DNA from: JAGTRP01 sp035655235
GTDB lineage: Bacteria; Pseudomonadota; Gammaproteobacteria; Burkholderiales; Rhodocyclaceae
Reading direction: 5' to 3'
Length of the DNA stretch: 11,087 nt
Assembly: GCA_035655235.1 (NCBI GenBank)
Contig: DASRUX010000375.1
Coordinates: forward strand, 1-11,087
The first letter of the stretch is position 1, and each line of letters opens with the position of its first letter. Below are positions 7,185 to 11,087 of this stretch, piece after piece. The notes under the pieces were generated by a model. That model ran no database searches, was not told the DNA's origin, and was given only the letters and a program-made list of their open reading frames with translations. Made by a program: the position numbers and the translations under genes.

Positions 7185-7787
7185 TTATTCCAGCAAACCC
7201 CGCCGCCGAGCGGCAAACACCGCTTGCGAACGGCTTACAACCTGGAAGTTTTCCAGGATGTCCTGGACATGGCGCCGCACCGTATTCTCGGACAGGGACA
7301 ATTCGCGGGCGATCAGCTTGTTGGAAAGGCCGCGGCAGACCAGCAAGAGAACCTCGTGCTGGCGCGGGGTCAATGGTCGCTGAACCGGTTCGGCCCCTTG
7401 GCCGGACGAGGCGACTCCATTCAGGATCGCCTTCACTTGACGCAAAATCTGCTCGGTCGACTCCCCTTTGGAAATAAAGGCGGTCGCACCGCGGGCCAGG
7501 GCCTCTTGGCACGGTTCCGCCCCCTCCAGGGACGACAGCACCACCACCCGCGCCTGGGGCCATTGGCTGCGGATCGGCGCGATGCCGTCCAGCCCGTTCG
7601 CCCCCCGCAGGCGGATATCGAGCAAGACCAGATGGGGCGTGGGAATCTGACTGGCCAACGCCTCTTCCACTGAAGCTGCATCGTAAATGCAGCAATCGGA
7701 ACGGTATTCCGTCAGCAGTGCGCGTAGGCCACGGCGGAAAATGTCGTGGTCGTCAATGACAAGGATGGGTTTGGCGGCATGCGGCAT
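7185..7787 (-). CDS. NarL/FixJ-family two-component response regulator (LuxR-type HTH)
   Basis: A 200-residue cytoplasmic transcription regulator of full family length. The receiver domain spans about 7-122: acidic Asp12/Asp13 (ILVIDDHD), phospho-acceptor Asp57 (LVLLDIRLRG), Ser85 (VVVLSS) and Lys107 (FISKGES) are all present, so it should be phosphorylatable. A linker at about 123-138 leads to a LuxR/GerE helix-turn-helix at 139-196 (LTPRQHEVLLLVCRGLSNKL, then SENTVRRHVQDIL). The ATG start at 7787 gives MPHAAKPILVIDDHD, the normal beginning of the family; no ribosome site is visible. No cognate histidine kinase is in the window. It lies between the macroglobulin operon (same strand, 136 nt downstream) and the divergent secretion operon (205 nt away), so it may control either or both; the sequence does not show which. 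Confidence 0.93.
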   Translation of the reverse strand: MPHAAKPILVIDDHDIFRRGLRALLTEYRSDCCIYDAASVEEALASQIPTPHLVLLDIRLRGANGLDGIAPIRSQWPQARVVVLSSLEGAEPCQEALARGATAFISKGESTEQILRQVKAILNGVASSGQGAEPVQRPLTPRQHEVLLLVCRGLSNKLIARELSLSENTVRRHVQDILENFQVVSRSQAVFAARRRGLLE

Positions 7788-7796
7788 TTATATGTA

Positions 7797-7826
7797 ATTA
7801 GACCAGACGCCTTGGCGGTTGCGCAA
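7797..7826 (-). promoter_or_regulatory. Tentative promoter of the response regulator gene
   Basis: On the minus strand TTGCGC (7826-7821; 3 of 6) and TCTAAT (7802-7797; 5 of 6) are 18 nt apart. Transcription would begin within a few bases of the ATG at 7787, giving a very short or absent leader. That would agree with the lack of a Shine-Dalgarno sequence before this start. The -35 box is weak and the site was picked by eye. Confidence 0.3.
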
Positions 7827-7893
7827 ATGGCATGGGGGCGGGTTTGGCGGAGCATGCCCAACGCCACCTTGGCACTGCTTTCCGGTCTTGACG

Positions 7894-7927
7894 ATACGCA
7901 TATGGTCTTTACGGACCATATGCGTAT
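7894..7927. repeat. Perfect 14-bp inverted repeat with 6-nt spacer; candidate operator or leader hairpin
   Basis: ATACGCATATGGTC (7894-7907) and its exact reverse complement GACCATATGCGTAT (7914-7927) flank TTTACG. The element lies between the divergent regulator and transporter genes, 106 bp from the regulator start and 65 bp from the transporter start. Each arm is centred on CATATG and is itself close to a palindrome. No T-run follows on either strand, so it does not look like an intrinsic terminator. The likeliest roles are a binding site for a dimeric regulator (two half-sites about 20 bp apart centre to centre) or a 14-bp stem in the transporter mRNA leader. A TTGACG -35-like box (7888-7893) touches the left arm, but no convincing -10 follows it. 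Confidence 0.8.
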
Positions 7928-7992
7928 TCCATCGGGCATGAAAAGATCGAATGTTGGCGGAATGACTGCCGGCATGCTGCCGGACAACTATC

Positions 7993-9663
7993 ATGCATCG
8001 ATCTGGCCGGGTTGCCCGTTTCCCGTTTCTTCTTTCCCTGCCTGGGGCTGTTCTCGCCCTGTGCTGCGTGCCGGCCGTTGCGGCGCCGCCGGATGCGGGG
8101 ACCCTGCTCCAGGAAATCCGTCCGCTGCCGCCCTCCCCACCGGGGGCCGGCGATGTCTTGCCGCAAGAGGCGCCCCGTCCGGCGGCCCAACTCGATGACA
8201 CGGTGCCGGTCACGGTCCGCGGCTTTCGCATCCAGGGGGCCCGCGCCTTCTCCGACAGCGAATTGCAGGCGCTCCTGGCCAGCGGCGTGGGCCAGCAGCT
8301 GACCCTGGCAAAAATCCATGCCCTGGCCCAGAACCTCACCCGGCACTACCGCGAGGCCGGCTACCCGCTCGCCCGCGCCTACCTGCCGGCCCAGGAAATC
8401 CGCGAGGGCATCGTTGAGGTCGCCATTCTCGAAGGCCGGCTCGGGCGCCGTTCGGTCCGTAACCAGAGCCGCCTGGACGAGCGCCGCGTCGCCGCCTATC
8501 TCGACGACCTGCGCGAAGGCGACGCCGTGCGGGGCGAAGTGCTGGAGCGCGACCTGCTGCTGCTTGCCGACCTGCCCGGCGTGGACGTCCGCTCCACCCT
8601 GAAGCCTGGCGCCTCGGTCGGCACCACCGACCTGGACATCCGCCTCACCGACAGGTCCCCCTACGGCGGCACCCTGGAACTCGACAACTTCGGCAACCGC
8701 AACACCGGCGTCTGGCGGCTGGGCAGCAGTTTCAATGCCGGCAACCTCGCGGGCCTGGCCGACAGCCTGGCCCTGCGCGCCCTGCGCGCCCAGGGCATGG
8801 ACTATGTCCGGATTGGCTGGCAGTTGCCGGTCGGCAGCGCCGGCACCCAGGCCGGGGCTGCCTGGTCGCAAATGCACTACAGCCTCGGCAAGGACTTCGC
8901 CAGCCTGGAAGCCCACGGCGTCGCCGACATCGCCAGCCTCTACCTGCTGCATCCCTTCGTCCGCAGCCGTCTCGCCAACCTCAACGGGCAGTTCCAGTAC
9001 GAGCACAAGGAACTGGACGACGATATCGACAGCACCGCCATCCACAACCGCAAGGCGCTCGATGTCTGGACCCTCGGCCTCTCCGGCAGCCGCCTCGACG
9101 GCGTTTTAGGCGGCGGCAACAACCAGGCCAGCCTGAGCTATGTGCTGGGCCAGCTCCACCTGGACGCCGTCAGCCTGGGCCTCGATCAGATGGGCCACCA
9201 AAGCGCCGGCCATTACGGCAAATGGAACCTGTCCGCCAGCCGCCAGCAGCGCCTTGCCGACGACTGGAGCGTCAGCGCCGGCCTGCACGCCCAGTGGGCG
9301 GGCAAGAACCTCGACAGCTCAGAAAAAATGAGCCTGGGCGGCCCCCAAGGCGTGCGCGCCTACCCATCGGGCGAAGCCAATTGCGACGACGCCTGGCAAG
9401 CCAACCTCGAACTGCGCTACCGCCTGCTGGGCAACGTGCAGGCCAGCCTCTTCTACGATGCCGCCCAAGGGCGCATCAACCATGAACCGATTGCCGCCGA
9501 CGGCAACAACCACCGCCGCCTTGCCGGCCACGGCCTGGGCCTTGCCTACGCCGATGCCGACCTGCAAGTCCAAGCCTTCGTGACCTGGCGCGACACCGCC
9601 GCCCCTACCGCCGGCGAAGACCGTAACCCGCGCGTCTGGATTCAAGCCGTCACACGATTCTAG
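7993..9663 (+). CDS. TpsB two-partner secretion transporter (ShlB/FhaC/HecB family)
   Basis: A 556-residue outer-membrane beta-barrel that exports its partner TpsA from periplasm to surface. The ATG at 7993 has only a weak GGA upstream. Residues 1-31 are a Sec signal peptide (FLLSLPGAVLALCCVPAVAA, then cleavage near 31). A short helix and Pro-rich linker follow (about 36-63, IRPLPPSPP), then POTRA1 (about 72-147, VRGFRIQGARAFSDSEL) and POTRA2 (about 148-220), which bind the exoprotein's TPS domain. The barrel runs from about 225 to the end, with LGGPQGVRAYPSGEA at 448-462, the conserved loop-6 VRGY-type motif that folds back into the pore. The C-terminal residue is Phe, the usual outer-membrane signature. 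Length and order are normal for the family. A single Cys (464) remains in the mature protein. It is the first gene of the tpsBA operon, 9 nt before tpsA. Confidence 0.95.
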   Translation: MHRSGRVARFPFLLSLPGAVLALCCVPAVAAPPDAGTLLQEIRPLPPSPPGAGDVLPQEAPRPAAQLDDTVPVTVRGFRIQGARAFSDSELQALLASGVGQQLTLAKIHALAQNLTRHYREAGYPLARAYLPAQEIREGIVEVAILEGRLGRRSVRNQSRLDERRVAAYLDDLREGDAVRGEVLERDLLLLADLPGVDVRSTLKPGASVGTTDLDIRLTDRSPYGGTLELDNFGNRNTGVWRLGSSFNAGNLAGLADSLALRALRAQGMDYVRIGWQLPVGSAGTQAGAAWSQMHYSLGKDFASLEAHGVADIASLYLLHPFVRSRLANLNGQFQYEHKELDDDIDSTAIHNRKALDVWTLGLSGSRLDGVLGGGNNQASLSYVLGQLHLDAVSLGLDQMGHQSAGHYGKWNLSASRQQRLADDWSVSAGLHAQWAGKNLDSSEKMSLGGPQGVRAYPSGEANCDDAWQANLELRYRLLGNVQASLFYDAAQGRINHEPIAADGNNHRRLAGHGLGLAYADADLQVQAFVTWRDTAAPTAGEDRNPRVWIQAVTRF

Positions 9664-9666
9664 GAG
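9662..9666 (+). promoter_or_regulatory. Shine-Dalgarno of tpsA overlapping the tpsB stop
   Basis: AGGAG begins inside the tpsB TAG stop (9661-9663) and lies 6 nt (CCCCCC) before the tpsA ATG at 9673. It is much stronger than the site before tpsB. A ribosome finishing tpsB would sit on it, so coupled translation and one shared transcript are likely, with tpsA probably translated more strongly than tpsB. Confidence 0.75.
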
Positions 9667-9672
9667 CCCCCC

Positions 9673-11087
9673 ATGAACCGCTGCTACCGTTCCCTCTACA
9701 ACGCCACCCTCGGCACCTGGGTTGCCGCGCCGGAAACCGCCAAGGCCCACGGCAAGGCCGGCAAGAACCCGGCCGTCGTGGCCGCCGTCGCCATCGCCGC
9801 CGCCCTGGCCGCGGCCCCCGCCCTTGCCCTCGACGGCAACGCCCTGCCCACCGGCGGGCAAGTGTCGGCCGGTTCGGGCAACCTCGCCAGCAGCGGCAAC
9901 ACCCTGACGGTCACCCAGACCAGCGGCAAACTGGCCGTGGACTGGCAAAGCTTCAATGTCGGCCAAGCTGCCACGGTCAATTTCGTCCAGCCCAGCGCCT
10001 CCGCCATCGCCCTGAACCGCATCGTCGGCTCCGACCCCTCCCAAATCTACGGGCGCCTCAACGCCAACGGGCAGGTCTTTCTCCTCAACCCCAACGGCGT
10101 GCTCTTCGGCAAAGGCGCCGAAGTCAACGTCGGCGGCCTCGTCGCCACCACCCTGAGCCTGGCCAATGCCGACTTCCTGGCCGGCAACTACCGCTTCACC
10201 GGCACTGCCGGCCGCGTCGTCAACCAGGGCAGCATCACCGCCGCCGATCACGGCTACATCGCGCTCCTGGGCGGGCAGGTCAGCAACCAGGGAACGCTCG
10301 TCGCCAAGCTCGGCAACGTCAGCCTGGCCGCCGGCCGCGACATCACCCTCGACTTCGCCGGCGACGGCCTCATCAACCTCCAGGTCAACCAGGGCGCGGT
10401 CAATGCCCTGGCCGAAAACCAGCAACTCATCCGCGCCGACGGCGGCACCGTGCTGATGACCGCCAAGGCGGCGGACAGCCTCATCCAGGCCGTGGTCAAC
10501 AACGAAGGCGTCATCGAAGCCCGGGGCATCGACACCCGCGGCGGCACCATCAAGCTGCTGGCCGACATGGACAACGGTACCGTCCAGGTCGGCGGCACCC
10601 TGGACGCCTTGGCCCAGGGGGGCCAGGGCGGATTCATCGAAACCAGCGGCCAGACGCTGGCCGTCCGCCCGGGCGCCCAGGTCGTGGTCGGTACGGGGGG
10701 CAAATGGCTGATCGACCCCACCGATCTCACCATCGACGCGGCCACGGCCGGCACCATCGCCACGGCCCTGGCCGCGGACGGCAGCACGGTCGAACAACAG
10801 GCCAGCCACGACATCACCGTCGCCAGCCCCGTCGCCTGGACCAGCACCGGCACGCTCACCCTCAACGCCGGCAACAACATCGCCATCAATGCCGACATCA
10901 ACGCCAGCAGAGGCACGCTCAAGCTCTACTACGGCGGGGGCTACTACCTGAACAATGGCGCGCAGGTGACTCTTTCTGCCGGTAGCCACTTCTACACCAA
11001 GCTGGGCAGCAATGCTGAAAGCGCCTGGACCGTCATCACTGCCCTGGGCAATCCGGGCAGCACCACCGGCACCGACTTGCAAGGCAT
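9673..11087 (+). CDS. TpsA filamentous hemagglutinin-like exoprotein, N-terminal part
   Basis: The first 471 codons of a large secreted adhesin or toxin; the frame is open at the window edge. MNRCYRSLYNATLGTWVAAP with ETAKAHGK (1-28) is an extended signal peptide region (ESPR), followed by a hydrophobic core (VVAAVAIAAALAAAPALA, about 35-52) and likely cleavage before LDGN. The TPS secretion domain (about 53-300; hemagglutination activity domain) contains QSFNVGQAATVNF, NRIVGSDPSQIYGRL and LLNPNGVLFGKGAEV, including NPNG at 139-142, the signature read by TpsB. From about 180 it has repeating short strands rich in Gly, Asn and Val (VNQGSI, VSNQGTL, VNNEGVI), typical of a right-handed beta-helix. 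GKWLIDPTDLTI at 343-354 is a motif seen at the end of this domain in many TpsA proteins. The effector or adhesin part lies beyond the window, so whether it is an adhesin, hemolysin or contact-dependent inhibition toxin cannot be told. Confidence 0.93.
   Translation, partial: MNRCYRSLYNATLGTWVAAPETAKAHGKAGKNPAVVAAVAIAAALAAAPALALDGNALPTGGQVSAGSGNLASSGNTLTVTQTSGKLAVDWQSFNVGQAATVNFVQPSASAIALNRIVGSDPSQIYGRLNANGQVFLLNPNGVLFGKGAEVNVGGLVATTLSLANADFLAGNYRFTGTAGRVVNQGSITAADHGYIALLGGQVSNQGTLVAKLGNVSLAAGRDITLDFAGDGLINLQVNQGAVNALAENQQLIRADGGTVLMTAKAADSLIQAVVNNEGVIEARGIDTRGGTIKLLADMDNGTVQVGGTLDALAQGGQGGFIETSGQTLAVRPGAQVVVGTGGKWLIDPTDLTIDAATAGTIATALAADGSTVEQQASHDITVASPVAWTSTGTLTLNAGNNIAINADINASRGTLKLYYGGGYYLNNGAQVTLSAGSHFYTKLGSNAESAWTVITALGNPGSTTGTDLQG

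Noticed and set aside
5822..7477. Plus-strand open frame of 551 codons opposite the DUF2138 gene and the end of the regulator
   Set aside because: It spans two well-supported minus-strand genes and the spacer between them, has no recognisable domain, and its composition is that of a complementary-strand artefact.
7894..7927. Inverted repeat as an intrinsic terminator
   Set aside because: No T-run follows on either strand, and it lies between divergent genes where no transcript is expected to end.
8059..8070. Possible lipobox (LALCC) in the tpsB leader
   Set aside because: The residue before the cysteine is Leu, which lipoprotein signal peptidase does not normally accept, and TpsB proteins are barrels with ordinary Sec leaders ending here at AVAA.
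9319..11082. Minus-strand open frame of 587 codons opposite tpsB/tpsA
   Set aside because: It covers the tpsB-tpsA junction with its Shine-Dalgarno sequence and reads as Gly/Ala/Val/Asp-rich low-complexity sequence. The plus-strand genes have ESPR, TPS and barrel motifs.
7993..11087. Horizontal acquisition of the secretion operon, because Arg CGC and Leu CTC seem commoner than in the left operon
   Set aside because: The difference is mild in the codons sampled by eye, both halves are equally GC-rich, and no mobile-element or attachment-site trace was seen. A full codon-usage count would be needed.

Overview
The window is GC-rich DNA (by eye about two thirds G+C) with dense, overlapping genes. 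It looks proteobacterial. A two-partner secretion pair whose exoprotein has an extended signal peptide, together with a YfaS/MagD-type macroglobulin operon, fits a beta- or gammaproteobacterium. The base composition and protein style suggest a betaproteobacterium, perhaps Rhodocyclales, but that placement is an inference and was not tested.

Left block (1-7048, all minus strand, read right to left): a tightly coupled bacterial alpha-2-macroglobulin operon in the gene order of Escherichia coli yfaA-yfaT-yfaS-yfaQ and the Pseudomonas aeruginosa mag operon. The genes are a membrane-anchored DUF2138 protein (5435-7048), a DUF1175 protein (4716-5438) that carries a Cys/His pattern like an NlpC/P60 hydrolase, a 1546-residue alpha-2-macroglobulin with an intact CVEQ thioester motif (142-4782), and the first 47 codons of the next gene, probably DUF2300/YfaQ (1-142). 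Successive genes overlap by 4, 67 and 1 nt. A sigma70-like promoter lies at 7081-7110. The products should be exported or anchored at the inner membrane and work in the periplasm, probably trapping proteases that reach the envelope.

Middle (7049-7992): a NarL/FixJ-family response regulator (7185-7787, minus) with no sensor kinase visible. It has a 136-nt GC-rich, hairpin-forming spacer on its 3' side. On its 5' side is a 205-nt divergent intergenic region that contains a perfect 14-bp inverted repeat with a 6-nt spacer (7894-7927), the most striking non-coding signal in the window.

Right block (7993-11087, plus strand): a two-partner secretion operon. It encodes a ShlB/FhaC-type outer-membrane transporter (7993-9663) and, 9 nt later, the N-terminal 471 codons of a filamentous-hemagglutinin-like TpsA exoprotein (9673 to the window end), with ESPR leader and TPS secretion domain intact.

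The regulator lies between two cell-surface systems: an envelope protease trap and a secreted adhesin or toxin. It is the obvious candidate to control one or both, and the inverted repeat is the obvious candidate operator, but neither link is shown by the sequence itself. No RNA genes, insertion sequences or CRISPR arrays were seen. No stretch longer than 300 nt lacks a gene.
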